Assembly: GCA_001770015.1 (NCBI GenBank)
Contig: MEQB01000059.1
Location: 1 to 55,168, forward strand
Reading direction: 5' to 3'
Length of the DNA stretch: 55,168 bases
Source: Bdellovibrionales bacterium RIFOXYC1_FULL_37_79
Lineage (GTDB): Bacteria; Bdellovibrionota; Bacteriovoracia; Bacteriovoracales; Bacteriovoracaceae
Position numbers and translations under genes: made by a program
The notes under the pieces: generated by a model
Seen by the model: only the letters and a program-made list of their open reading frames with translations
Told to the model about the DNA's origin: nothing
Databases searched by the model: none
In this document: in pieces, positions 35,108 through 44,428 of the stretch
Layout of the letters: every line of letters begins with the position of its first letter
How positions within the stretch are numbered: the first letter of the stretch is position 1

Positions 35108-35503
35108 TTGCCTGTTATCAATGAAAGACATCCGTTTAATATTATCGATGATCTTTTTGAAGATATTGACAATCAAAATATTTCCCGGGAAAATCTCGCT
35201 CTTGCTGTGCGGATTGTTCTAATGATTCTTTGGGATGAGACGGTTGCATTCCAGTTAGACATTGCTTGTAGTAATGAACAGCGTTTTATCTATTCCGATA
35301 ATTTTGTGCTTTCCGTATTCAAAGAGGATTATCTTCCTCGTTTTAAAGGGATAAAAATTGATGATGAGCAGATCCGGATCATCTATGATGTGGCCAAAAA
35401 AGTTAGAAATCTTGAAGAATTTGAAAATGATGTTTGGTTAAATGTGGTGAGAATGCAAATTATAGAAAGCAATATGTCTCTTAGTGGCTTGCTCACTAAC
35501 TGA
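35108..35503 (+). CDS. Hypothetical acidic protein (TTG start or truncated)
   Basis: A 131-residue helical, acidic protein (NIIDDLFEDIDNQNISRENLALAVRIVLMILW) with no signal peptide and no family I recognise. The only usable start is TTG 35108, because an in-frame stop lies three codons upstream. Either translation begins at TTG or the gene lost its 5' end. It is bracketed by palindrome copies 8 and 9. Confidence 0.55.
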   Translation: MPVINERHPFNIIDDLFEDIDNQNISRENLALAVRIVLMILWDETVAFQLDIACSNEQRFIYSDNFVLSVFKEDYLPRFKGIKIDDEQIRIIYDVAKKVRNLEEFENDVWLNVVRMQIIESNMSLSGLLTN

Positions 35504-35525
35504 TTAAGTAATTAAAATTTGATCT

Positions 35526-35555
35526 GCCGCTTCCCCAAATGGTACGCCGTACCTA
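35526..35555 (+). repeat. Intergenic palindrome, copy 9 (type B), between convergent genes
   Basis: GCCGCTTCCCC then AAATGGTACGCCGTACCTAC, core 35541-35553. It lies between the stop of the plus-strand hypothetical gene and the stop of the minus-strand exported-protein gene. Confidence 0.8.
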
Positions 35556-35565
35556 CCACCTATAA

Positions 35566-36171
35566 TTATTTTTTAAGAATAATATTAATTTTTGTTTCCC
35601 GGTCTTCGTTAGAATATAAATTAAAGTTAATTAGATCACTTGTGGACGCATATAATTCATACTCATGTTTACAATTATTCCATACATCTATCCCATTATA
35701 ATAACTCAATCTGGGGGAGCATACTATTTCTGTTATATCAAGCAGATCCTCCGTAATGAGGGAATTTAACGTGCTTAATTCATAAGTTGCGAATGATTCC
35801 GTGGCACCTGCTGGTATTGGGGTAATTGGAATATTTAATGATAAGCTGTAAATTTTCCATCCGCAGATACCGTAAACATCCTGCCTGAGTTCGGTTTCAA
35901 GAGTATATGATCTATCCTTGTTTATAATTGAGTTAAAATTTTCATTTTTAAATTTAGAAACACGATGAAAATAAATGCCTAGATAATCATATTCATATTC
36001 TCCACAGCCAGGAAGAAATTTATTTGTAGCTTGATAAGTTACTACCGTATTAGCGGAAAGACCCTTATCAATCATACCAGAAATAGTAAATTTCCTAATA
36101 TCTTGTGCAAACGAAGATATTGAAAGGGTTGCTAGCGCAAGCGTTGTAATGACTTTTGTTGTTTTTTTCAT
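35566..36171 (-). CDS. Exported protein of unknown function
   Basis: A 201-residue protein from the ATG at 36171, with AAGGAG upstream; an in-frame ATG eight codons earlier would place that ribosome binding site inside the gene. The signal peptide is MKKTTKVITTLALATLSISSFAQ. The mature protein is beta-rich, with four Cys (in PGCGEY, GICGW, IVCSP and NCKHEY), compatible with a secreted disulfide-containing domain. No family was recognised. Confidence 0.72.
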   Translation of the reverse strand: MKKTTKVITTLALATLSISSFAQDIRKFTISGMIDKGLSANTVVTYQATNKFLPGCGEYEYDYLGIYFHRVSKFKNENFNSIINKDRSYTLETELRQDVYGICGWKIYSLSLNIPITPIPAGATESFATYELSTLNSLITEDLLDITEIVCSPRLSYYNGIDVWNNCKHEYELYASTSDLINFNLYSNEDRETKINIILKK

Positions 36172-36353
36172 TTTAATCTCCTTGTCTTTCTCCACTTATC
36201 GCGAAATATAGCATGAAAGTTTTGATTTTACTCCGCTAATTTTCATTTTCTGGTACACAATATGAACGTATCTCCCGACTTCGACATATTGAGACTGGAT
36301 ATTATCTGATTTCAATACTTTAACTAAAAAAGCTGACAATATAAAAATCCTCA

Positions 36354-37114
36354 TCACCGACCGCTTCCTCCATCAACAATAAAAAGTAGACCACTCGATG
36401 GAAGTCCACGTCTCTCAAGATCGTTTAAAAGCTCCTGGCAGGCAGTGCGACTTTCTGTGCTGGCCTCATAAATGCCAAGGACATATTTGCGACAAGCGTT
36501 GAAACACCCAGAGCAACGATGACTCCGTTATCTCTGAATCTTTTTCCATCAATAAAAACAGAGATAATGTCTAATCGACTGATATCTCTTTCCAACATTT
36601 CTATTAACTTCGCCTTGGTTGACTTAATCCAAGATTTACTCACTTTGCTTTTGTTAAAACCAAATGAACTCTCAATGGTATTGAGTCCCTGACGGTAATC
36701 ACGTTGTGAGACATGTTTCAGGCCAGATATAAACACATCCTGATCAAATAATTTTGGCGATTGAAATTTTTGATATAATTCAAGGTTTTTCTCTTTCCCG
36801 TTGGTAGAGCGAACCCTTGGCTTTTCGATGCCTACCTTGTGTCCTCCGAGATAAATCGATCCATTTTGACTACCCCAGTGTGAACATTCCTCATCCCTGG
36901 AATAATGATCTCCACATAGCATTGCCACTTCTTCTTCTAGTTGACGCGTAAACTCTTTGATAGAGGGGGGCAATAGTTGGGAGATAAGAAGACGCTGAGA
37001 GTCAATTCGGTTTCCGTTGGTATCATTCCAGATACCAGCATCTACTGCCTTTTTTTTGATGTAAGTACGTTTCTTTGATTTGCCTTTTGGTGTGTGAGCA
37101 ATTAAATTTCTCAT
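36354..37114 (-). pseudogene. IS256-family (Mutator) transposase remnant, frameshifted and 3'-truncated
   Basis: The first ~205 residues match IS256 transposases (LEEEVAMLCGDHYSRDEE, YQKFQSPKLFDQDVFISGLKHVS, VFIDGKRFRDNGVIVALGV). Near 36495-36505 the frame breaks: the annotated frame goes on as unrelated sequence, while the shifted frame resumes RKYVLGIYEASTESRTACQELL, then LLFIVDGGSGR and a stop at 36354. The C-terminal half, about 100-150 residues including the last catalytic acid, is absent. The element is inactive. Its upstream side (37115-37211) may still hold one end of the insertion sequence. Confidence 0.88.
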
Positions 37115-37211
37115 GAGTGGTTCTCCTTTAGTTTGGGAGTCATTTTAGCTGATAACTCCATATTAAAATGAACCACTCAATTTCAAATTTCAACTAGATT
37201 GTGGACTACCC

Positions 37212-38420
37212 TTAAATTTCTACTATTAAATTCCCTGGACATTTATCAACAACACCACCTAATGATGCAAAATTCTCGGAAAATAATGTTGTCCAAAACC
37301 ATTCTTTGCAGTCGTTTATTATTATGCCTGTAGTGTGACCACCGACTGGTAAGGTAATTAATATTTTCTCTGAAGATTTCTGATTTTCAAAATGATATTT
37401 GGCTTTATCGGGTGGCGTCGCAGGATCAAGACCTCCCTGAAAATAAATTATTTTAGTTTTAATTTGATAATTAGAAGAATCAAATGGTCTTGAGAAAACT
37501 GAGTAACCATGCGAGAGGCAATCCTCACTTTCTTCTTCAATTTCGTTGCAATAAATTTCATAGAAAAAATCACTCATTTCTTTCTCAATAGGAACAAGTA
37601 AAATTTCATTTTTAAGATCTTCTAACTGAGTTTCGTCATTTGAAATAAGTTTGAATAATTTATCTTTAAGGGGAGAAAATACTTCTCCGTTTATATAGCT
37701 TTCTCCTTCCTGTAAGCCGTCAGCAAGAAAGGAAAGCCATTTATCTGATTGAATACCAAATGGAAAAGGAAAATTCTCATTATCTCCAATTAATGTTGGA
37801 GGTAATATTTTTTGTAACTCCTTGGGTAGTTTATGAAGGAAAGTATTCCATGATTGTTCGTAGCCGTAAAAGCGATTACCTTGCTCAAAATATATCCCAA
37901 GAGTTCCTGAAAGAACTAACGCAAAAGGTTTGGATAATAAACTTTTATTGATCAGTTGGTCCAATATGGTGGCAACCATCGTTCCATATGAATGTCCGAC
38001 TAATATATAATCGGTTAATTTTTCTTGTTTAATAATATTTAAAATATCGTTTGCAACGTTTGTTGTTGTATACGTTTTCATGTTAAGATTATTTTCTCTA
38101 TTACATCCATTACCTCTTGGATCAGTTAAAATGATATTGGATTTTTGTGGAAGTCCAAATTGGATTTCATGAAGATCAAACCAAGGGTTTGGAGTATATG
38201 ATGAAATTGAAGTTCCTCCTGGACCTCCGGGGATAATAATAAATGTTGGTCCCGATTCATTTTTCGTAATCTTTTGATAAAAGTAATTGAACTCTTGGGA
38301 TGAAGAAATATCAACTTGTGATTTTACACTTTTGATATATTCAGTCTGACAAAAATCAGGAAGCTGTGCGTAGGTTGTTGAAAAAATAAAAAAAGGGATA
38401 ACAATCTTAAAAAGATTCAT
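37212..38420 (-). CDS. Exported alpha/beta hydrolase, aminopeptidase-like
   Basis: The 402-residue protein has a signal peptide (residues 1-18, ending TYA). Its alpha/beta-hydrolase features are oxyanion segment IIPGGPGG (~62-69), DPRGNGCN, nucleophile elbow GHSYGT with Ser144, acid in GGLDPATPP and His in PVGGHTTG. The arrangement with GGPGG and DPATPP resembles secreted prolyl/tripeptidyl aminopeptidases (S33). It probably trims peptides outside the cytoplasm. Transcription is divergent from the DTW gene. Confidence 0.86.
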   Translation of the reverse strand: MNLFKIVIPFFIFSTTYAQLPDFCQTEYIKSVKSQVDISSSQEFNYFYQKITKNESGPTFIIIPGGPGGTSISSYTPNPWFDLHEIQFGLPQKSNIILTDPRGNGCNRENNLNMKTYTTTNVANDILNIIKQEKLTDYILVGHSYGTMVATILDQLINKSLLSKPFALVLSGTLGIYFEQGNRFYGYEQSWNTFLHKLPKELQKILPPTLIGDNENFPFPFGIQSDKWLSFLADGLQEGESYINGEVFSPLKDKLFKLISNDETQLEDLKNEILLVPIEKEMSDFFYEIYCNEIEEESEDCLSHGYSVFSRPFDSSNYQIKTKIIYFQGGLDPATPPDKAKYHFENQKSSEKILITLPVGGHTTGIIINDCKEWFWTTLFSENFASLGGVVDKCPGNLIVEI

Positions 38421-38514
38421 TTATTTTACCCTCAAAATAGATAAATATTGAAATCACCCTAACGTATTCTATTAAATCTGTAAAATTCTAGGATTTAAAT
38501 TTGCTTAAAATAAT

Positions 38515-38539
38515 CTTCCCCAAATGGTACTCCGTACCT
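38515..38539 (+). repeat. Intergenic palindrome, copy 10 (type B, one changed base)
   Basis: TCTTCCCCAAATGG then TACTCCGTACCTA; core GGTACTCCGTACC at 38526-38538 has T for G at the inner arm. It lies between divergent genes (alpha/beta hydrolase and DTW protein). It is the last copy I see in the window. Confidence 0.75.
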
Positions 38540-38604
38540 ATTGATACGAATTAGGGGGCTCTTTGGATGGACAGTAACAAAAAAGTTTGGGATATTGGTT
38601 AATT

Positions 38605-39291
38605 ATGAGGAATTGTCAGGAGTATTTGACATTTAAAAGGCAATTGAACAAACAGGAATTTACTCCTCGAAAGAATTGCGCAATATGTGGATTTGCAAAA
38701 AGAACCTGCTATTGTCACATGCTTAAGCCTTTTGATCCCAAAATCGTTTTTGTAATACTCATTCATAAACTTGAGATTGAGCGAAAAATTGCCACGGGAA
38801 GAATGTCTCACCTGATTTTAAAAAATTCTTATCTCTTGCCAGGCCACGATTATACTAATAACAAGATTATTAATGGCCTTATCAATGATCCTAAAAACCA
38901 TTGTATGGTTTTATATCCTGGAGAAAATTCAGCTAATCTTTCGATATTTACAGATGAAGAAAAAAAGGCAATTGTCCCAGAAGGTAAGCAGCTTGTGGTT
39001 ATAGTCATTGATGGGACTTGGGCAACTTCACGGCAAAGCATGCGCATGAGTACCAATCTGGCGACATTACCGCAAATTTCCTTTACAGTTAATTCTCCTT
39101 CCAATTTTCGAATTCGCAAGCAACCCGCCTTTGAATGTTGTTCCACCGTTGAAGCCATTCATAGAACAATTGATCTGCTGGGAGATTCTCAAGGATTCAA
39201 TGTTGAGTTGCGAGCACATGATAATCTTTTGCAGGTTTTTGACTTCATGGTGAGTAACCAGCTTTCCATTATGGAACAGTCCCTGATGTGA
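38605..39291 (+). CDS. DTW-domain protein (tRNA acp3U-type modification)
   Basis: The 228-residue protein matches the DTW/TapT family: zinc-binding CAICGFAKRTCYC (residues ~20-32), VLYPGENS, and VIDGTWATSRQSMRMS, where the family's DTW reads DGTW. Members transfer the aminocarboxypropyl group of SAM to a uridine in tRNA. I chose ATG 38605; an upstream TTG in frame has no support. Monocistronic as far as can be seen. Confidence 0.85.
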   Translation: MRNCQEYLTFKRQLNKQEFTPRKNCAICGFAKRTCYCHMLKPFDPKIVFVILIHKLEIERKIATGRMSHLILKNSYLLPGHDYTNNKIINGLINDPKNHCMVLYPGENSANLSIFTDEEKKAIVPEGKQLVVIVIDGTWATSRQSMRMSTNLATLPQISFTVNSPSNFRIRKQPAFECCSTVEAIHRTIDLLGDSQGFNVELRAHDNLLQVFDFMVSNQLSIMEQSLM

Positions 39292-39756
39292 GATCGATAT
39301 AAAACTAAAAAAAGAGCAAAAACAGGAAGGTTATTTGAGGTCAAAAATTGCAAATCAAAGGCATAGATATTTAACCTCCGAATGCGTTGTAGTTTTTTTA
39401 CAATCTAAATAATATCGAAAATATTATCTTGTTGAAAATTCGATTACCAATTTATATCAAGAGTAGTTGACTGAAATGCTGAGGATATAATCCCCAGGAT
39501 ACAACAGACATCATTTATGTACTAAGGTCAGGCAGTATTTTGGGCGACAAAGGAACAAAATCCTCATACCTCAATATTCAAAGGATTGGTGGAAAGTAAG
39601 TATAGTGAATTATTGTCCCCAGCGCCAATGATCCAAATGAGAGGATATTTTTTGTTTATAACGAGAAAAATAAGTTTAGAGGGGTGATTTCATCAACGCT
39701 GACAAAGAATACAATAGGAGTGATTTTGATTGGCAAGGCTTCCAGCTCTAAGCACG
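39292..39756. other. Gene-free region
   Basis: 465 bases between the ends of two convergent genes. I see no ORF with a ribosome binding site, no tRNA and no clear hairpin with T-run; the short motif GAGGATAT recurs twice. It may be decayed sequence. Confidence 0.4.
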
Positions 39757-40215
39757 TTATATCGTTTTTTCAATTTTAATAAATGATGATTTATACCCCA
39801 TTAACGCTGACAACTTTAATACTTTGAAATTATTTTTATGTATATGAGCTTCGAGTATTTGAACGTCCTTTGTTTTTGCCCATGCTTCTGTTTTTTGATT
39901 TAACTTTTTGGCAATTATTGAATTACGGCAGTTGGGGGCAACCCAAATGGAAATAATATTTCCGACCTTCTTGTTATGTTGCACGTTCACGATTGTCCAC
40001 TGGATGCCTATAATATTATTGTTATCATTAAGGGCCACCAGATAAAGCGTATCAGCGTTGTCTTTATTAGAGAATATTTTTTCAGCCAACCATTTATCAT
40101 CTTGTTTTGTATTTTTAAAACTTGAATCCCATGATATTGGCATATTATTATGAATTTTTGCACAACTCATCACTTCGCTGAAATTGGCAAAATCGATCTC
40201 TCTTATAATACTCAC
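39757..40215 (-). CDS. GNAT-family N-acetyltransferase
   Basis: A 152-residue GNAT with GTG start at 40215 behind GAGGA. The core beta4-alpha3 unit reads GNIISIWVAPNCRNSIIAKKLNQKTEAWAKTK and the end LSALMGYKSSFIKIEK, the usual position of F/Y in the last strand. The acetyl-CoA loop CRNSIIAKK departs from the common RGxGxG pattern, as in some divergent members. The substrate is unknown. Confidence 0.75.
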   Translation of the reverse strand: MSIIREIDFANFSEVMSCAKIHNNMPISWDSSFKNTKQDDKWLAEKIFSNKDNADTLYLVALNDNNNIIGIQWTIVNVQHNKKVGNIISIWVAPNCRNSIIAKKLNQKTEAWAKTKDVQILEAHIHKNNFKVLKLSALMGYKSSFIKIEKTI

Positions 40216-40389
40216 GTCTTCCTCTTCTTTCTAAGAATAACGAAATCTTACCATAAATTTAGAAGGGAAAATATTTTTTTGCGTTACTTTTTTTAGAGGG
40301 TATAAGAAGGAGGATATTTTTCGTTGATAAGCAAAGAAGAAGGGAGTATGTTTTAATATAAACAAATCACTACTTTTCAGGGGCATCAA

Positions 40390-41265
40390 ATGGGCAAATT
40401 TCTGATTTTATTTTTTTTAGTTATCACTTTGCAGTCCGCATACTCATCTGATGAATCTTTTGAAAAACTTTTTGAAAGAAAATCTATTCCTTGTGAAATT
40501 AATGGCATCAAGTGGACTCTTTCTCTTAGGGCGCGAACTCAAAAAGTTGATCCGAAAATAGATGAAGATAATCTTGGTTTTTCCCATCTTTACCTTGTCG
40601 GAAAATCAACCCATCTAGTAGCTCAAATCCCAGCACCTCCATACGACGTTTATGCGAGCGGACAATTTTCATTTACAAAGGTTCAAGGTCTTTGTAGTGG
40701 TACGACCTCATTTCTTCTCAATCCAGCAGTGGTCGCTATCATCTTTAATCAAACACCCATCACTGGTCCCACCATACCCCATATCTTGTTTTATGACTTT
40801 GAAAAAGATTTGATCCTTGACCGCGAAATAGGACTGGGTCGTTCGGATGTGAAGCTGGATCAAGTTTTTGGTAATGGTATTCTCTCCACTCCCAGGGTGG
40901 ACCGCTCTGAAGCGGCTCGTGATTTCCCCATTATTCTGCATGGAAAAAAATTCGTTTGGGAAGACAATGATCTCCATGCCATTCGTATAACTCAATTAAA
41001 AGCAGGTAAAGTGGAAACCAATTACCATCTAGATTTAAGCTGGAAACTTTCTCCATGGGGGAGGTTCTTCAACAGTCTAAAATCATTTCTTATTGCTACC
41101 TCTTGGAATGAAGCAAAAAAAGAATTTAATAATAATTTTGTTGTCTATGCTAGGGCGATTGATGAAGAATGCCTTCTGCTCTTTCCGCACGCATTTTATC
41201 CGAAGAGTACAGAATTATCCAAGCAGAAGGGTTGGATCTGCAAAAAGTTTTCCAGTTCAATATAA
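40390..41265 (+). CDS. Exported protein of unknown function
   Basis: A 291-residue protein with signal peptide MGKFLILFFLVITLQSAYS, beta-rich and with four Cys in the mature part (PCEING, GLCSGTT, ECLLLF, WICKKF). The ATG follows CAGGGGCAT. I see no catalytic motif and recognise no family. It stands alone on the plus strand. Confidence 0.7.
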   Translation: MGKFLILFFLVITLQSAYSSDESFEKLFERKSIPCEINGIKWTLSLRARTQKVDPKIDEDNLGFSHLYLVGKSTHLVAQIPAPPYDVYASGQFSFTKVQGLCSGTTSFLLNPAVVAIIFNQTPITGPTIPHILFYDFEKDLILDREIGLGRSDVKLDQVFGNGILSTPRVDRSEAARDFPIILHGKKFVWEDNDLHAIRITQLKAGKVETNYHLDLSWKLSPWGRFFNSLKSFLIATSWNEAKKEFNNNFVVYARAIDEECLLLFPHAFYPKSTELSKQKGWICKKFSSSI

Positions 41266-41898
41266 ATTGATCGGGTCAGTAATGAATTATGAGCGATAAA
41301 ACAATTGCTTGAATAATATTTTGGTATCCCAGGAATTTCAAACTTGGTGTTGCTGATTTTTTGAATTTTTGGGTTTACTCACTGGCCAAAAAAAGACGTA
41401 AGAACCTTTAGACCAGTGATAAATTTAAAATTTCAAAAAAAGAGTAGTAAGTAAATTCATCATATGGCATACAATCACATGACTGAGAAACTGGAAGAAT
41501 CCGTTTTTTATCTTCGTCGATTCAACCGGATATTGAAAAGCAAGAACAAATTACCGAGGTGCTCTCTTGTCTTACACGCAGACAAAAAAATATTCTAAAA
41601 ATGATTAATTAATTGGATTTTTTGCAAAAAAATACGAATAAAATACAAATTTTTGCTACAACAAACTCGACATAAAGTTGTAGAAAAATATTAATTTAAC
41701 AAATATTATAGTATTTTCAATCTGTTGCAGCTACTACAAAAATTGCAGTAATATATGTTGGGGGGTATCCATATTTTTGATACAGCTAAAAGTGGCGTGG
41801 TTTCGAATATTATCAAACATAGTCGGGCAACTTTGCAAACGAGTGGCCATATAATATATTCCTTTTCCAGTGTGATTAAAAAATAATTAAGGGTATTT
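41266..41898. other. Gene-free region, possibly with a decayed coding fragment
   Basis: 633 bases without a supportable gene. Around 41510-41612 a frame reads IQPDIEKQEQITEVLSCLTRRQKNILKMIN and then stops; it looks protein-like but has no start or upstream continuation, so it may be the tail of a lost gene. The remainder is AT-rich. The acetyltransferase promoter should lie near the end. Confidence 0.35.
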
Positions 41899-42324
41899 AT
41901 GAGTGAGTACACAATAGAATTTGCAAAATCTTGTGATATTGATAGCTGCAAAGCTTTTGATTTCGATTATATTAGTGCTAGTGATTTACGTAGAGACACG
42001 GAGACCAAACAAATTATTTTAGCAAAAATGCAGGGGATAGTAATTGGTTACTTGCGTTTAAATTATCTTTGGTACACGACTCCATTTATTGATCTGATTA
42101 TCGTAGAAAAAGAACATCGCAAAAAAGGCATTGGCAAGGCGTTGCTAGAGTTGATTATAACAGAATTGAAAAATGACGGTAAAAAAATGATTCTTACTTC
42201 GACACAATCTACTAACCAAGAAGCCAGGAGATGGAATGAATCAGCTGGCTTCTTGGAAATTGGTTCTTTGAAAACTCTTCATGAGGGTGGATCGGAAGAA
42301 TTGTTTTATAGAAAAGACTTTTGA
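41899..42324 (+). CDS. GNAT-family N-acetyltransferase
   Basis: The 141-residue protein is a clear GNAT: DLIIVEKEHRKKGIGKALLELII carries the acetyl-CoA-binding motif, followed by MILTSTQSTNQEARRWNESAGFLEIGSL and a final beta strand ELFYRKDF. The substrate cannot be told; similar small enzymes act on amino groups of antibiotics, metabolites or proteins. It ends 39 bases before the HAD gene on the same strand. Confidence 0.88.
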   Translation: MSEYTIEFAKSCDIDSCKAFDFDYISASDLRRDTETKQIILAKMQGIVIGYLRLNYLWYTTPFIDLIIVEKEHRKKGIGKALLELIITELKNDGKKMILTSTQSTNQEARRWNESAGFLEIGSLKTLHEGGSEELFYRKDF

Positions 42325-42363
42325 TTTTTTACGATAAGGATCGTAAGGAAGAATTGGGGGATT

Positions 42364-43008
42364 ATGCTTAAGGAAGTTTATAAAAATATTAAAGCGATAT
42401 TTTTTGATGTTGATGATGTCCTTATTCAAGGACGAGATGAAAATGGTAATTATCGTTGGAAAAAAAATATCTATGAAGATTTAGGTGTCCTCATAGAAGA
42501 AACACCAAAACTTTTCAATCATAAGTGGCCAGATGTTTTGCTTGGAAAAATTGATACATTAGATAGAATTTCTGAGTTTTTATCAGAAATAGATGTAAAA
42601 ATTTCTGCAAATGATTTTTTAAATTATTGGTTAAAAAATGATGCTAAGTTTGATAACCAGATGTTAAATTTAGCACAAACATTGAAAGACCATGGTTATC
42701 CTCTATATCTGGCAACCAACCAAGATAAATATAGATCAAAGTATCTTTACGATACATTAAGTTTAAAAAATATTTTTAGTGATATTTATTCTTCTTCATT
42801 TATTGGTCTAAAAAAACCTGATCCAGAGTATTTTAAAACATTGGAGCATCGGGTGCAGTTAATGCCAGATGAAATTCTTATTATTGATGATTCTCTTGAA
42901 AATGTTAATTCTGCTATTAAGTGCGGATGGATGGGTTACCAGCATCATAATTTTATAAAAACTCAAAATGATCTTTTAAGTTGTCTCCGAGCTTACCGGA
43001 ATTTTTAA
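42364..43008 (+). CDS. HAD-superfamily hydrolase
   Basis: The 214-residue HAD phosphatase has motif I FFDVDDVLI (nucleophile Asp15, general acid Asp17), motif II LATNQ (Thr), motif III Lys in LKKPDPEYF and motif IV IIDDS followed by NVNSAIKCGW. The cap is the helical C1 kind. It dephosphorylates a small molecule; the substrate is unknown. It may be cotranscribed with the GNAT gene upstream and is convergent with a small exported-protein gene. Confidence 0.88.
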   Translation: MLKEVYKNIKAIFFDVDDVLIQGRDENGNYRWKKNIYEDLGVLIEETPKLFNHKWPDVLLGKIDTLDRISEFLSEIDVKISANDFLNYWLKNDAKFDNQMLNLAQTLKDHGYPLYLATNQDKYRSKYLYDTLSLKNIFSDIYSSSFIGLKKPDPEYFKTLEHRVQLMPDEILIIDDSLENVNSAIKCGWMGYQHHNFIKTQNDLLSCLRAYRNF

Positions 43009-43113
43009 GTCTTGTTTTTAATTCAATCATCAATTTTTTGAATTTTCGTATCACCGATAAATTTTCCAACATTAATTTTTTTTCCATGATCAATAAACTG
43101 CCTTGGGTACCTT

Positions 43114-43416
43114 TTATAAGTCACAATGCAATTCAAAGATTTGCGGAATCCATTGAGTTTTCCATCCCTCTCCTGTCGGTAGTTGATAGATGGATATCTT
43201 TGCATTACATTTGTTTTGTTGTTTTAATGCCTGCAATTCTTTTAATTGGGTGGCAACTTCTTCTGTCATGGGCATTATAGGCTTTGTCGCTAATGTTAGT
43301 AGTCCACCTCGATACTCTAATGTGCCACGTGCATAATCAAGTGTGATATTTTCAGTCCCAAGGGAAAATGAGTTACCTGTTGCGATGATTAAAAATAAAA
43401 AAAATAGTGATTTCAT
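43114..43416 (-). CDS. Small exported protein of unknown function
   Basis: A 100-residue protein with signal peptide MKSLFFLFLIIATGNSFS and ribosome binding site AAGGAG. The mature ~80 residues include LDYARGTLEYRGGLL and two Cys (NKCNA, ELHCDL) that could pair. No family was recognised. It is convergent with the HAD gene. Confidence 0.7.
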   Translation of the reverse strand: MKSLFFLFLIIATGNSFSLGTENITLDYARGTLEYRGGLLTLATKPIMPMTEEVATQLKELQALKQQNKCNAKISIYQLPTGEGWKTQWIPQIFELHCDL

Positions 43417-43506
43417 GTGTTGCTCCTTAATAATTTGACTAACGCTTATTTGGGGTTGTTAATTGTTGGTACTATTTGTAACGTCAGATAAGATTTTAAT
43501 CAAGAA

Positions 43507-43998
43507 ATGCTTATCAGTTGTGCTAGTAAAAATTTTGTTGTTTATTGTAAAAAACCATTTGCTGGGCCAGAACAGGTAATCAAATATCTTGGCCAATATA
43601 CTCATCGTATAGCAATTAGTAATTATCGTTTGATTAAAACGGAAAATGATCAAGTTTATTTTAAGGTTAGAAACAAAGACTACCCTGAGAAAACCAATAT
43701 TGAAGTTCTTGATGCTCAAAATTTTATGGAGAGATTTTTACAGCATGTTCTCCCCAAGGGCCATGTTCGAATTAGACATTTTGGTATTCTTGGAAATAGA
43801 TATAAGAAAGAAAAAATAACTTTGATCAGAAATCTCCAGCAACTAGTGGAAAAAATAACGATCACAATAAGCTGTAAAGAACTCCTGAAGCAATTATCAG
43901 AAATTGATGTTGAACTATGTCCGAAGTGCAAAAAAGGGAAATTAATGAAAACAAACCCATTTGCAAATCAGCTGACTCCGCTAAAAAACTCAGCATAG
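43507..43998 (+). pseudogene. IS91-family (Y2) transposase, C-terminal remnant
   Basis: From about 43530 the frame reads NFVVYCKKPFAGPEQVIKYLGQYTHR, then the IS91/IS801 signature AISNYRLIK, FLQHVLPKGHVRIRHFGILGNR and a C-terminal CPKCKKGK. The catalytic two-tyrosine part includes YLGQYTHR, but the N-terminal zinc and HUH regions are missing, as a stop lies six codons before the first ATG. It is therefore a truncated, inactive copy. IS91 elements move by rolling circle and can carry neighbouring genes. Confidence 0.88.
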
Positions 43999-44428
43999 AG
44001 AGATTAGTTTTTTTGAAACAATTTTTAACACTTGTATGAGTGTAACGGATTACTATGTCTACTTATGGAAAAAATGTTAAAAATATGAATAAAAAATCAA
44101 AAAACAGTAAAAATATTTCTTCGCTGATAAATAATAATGGTTTAACTGGAGTTTATTGAGAAGGAAAATTTTGAAAATGAAGAAACAGGAAAATGATTCA
44201 AAACCCATAGTAAATAAAGCTTCAAACCCGGATTTGGTTCAAGTCCAATTCCTTCGCTTGCCTCCCAAAATGTCCTAAGTTATCGTTTTGAAATCAAGTA
44301 TGGCATAGTTCGGGCCTTATTTTGTCCGGAAGCGAATGAATTCTAAAACTTATTTAAAAGAGTTACCTTGTGTGCAATTGAGTATTCTTACAAATAATGA
44401 TAATCGTTTTAATAATCTGGAAATAATT
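43999..44428. other. Gene-free region downstream of the IS91 remnant
   Basis: 430 bases between the transposase remnant and the protease gene. GGTTCAAGTCC at 44237-44247 looks like a tRNA T-arm, but no matching acceptor, D- or anticodon arm is present. The frame 44336-44428 in phase with the protease is probably untranslated, since the signal peptide begins at 44429. Confidence 0.4.

Noticed and set aside
21074-35701. Short frames containing KGTPYL, RYGVPFG or WYAVPT peptides
   Set aside because: These peptides are translations of the GGTACGCCGTACC palindrome on either strand and have no independent gene evidence.
44221-44280. tRNA-like T-arm GGTTCAAGTCC
   Set aside because: Only the T-arm is recognisable; no paired acceptor stem, anticodon arm or CCA end can be built, so it is not called as a tRNA or attachment site.
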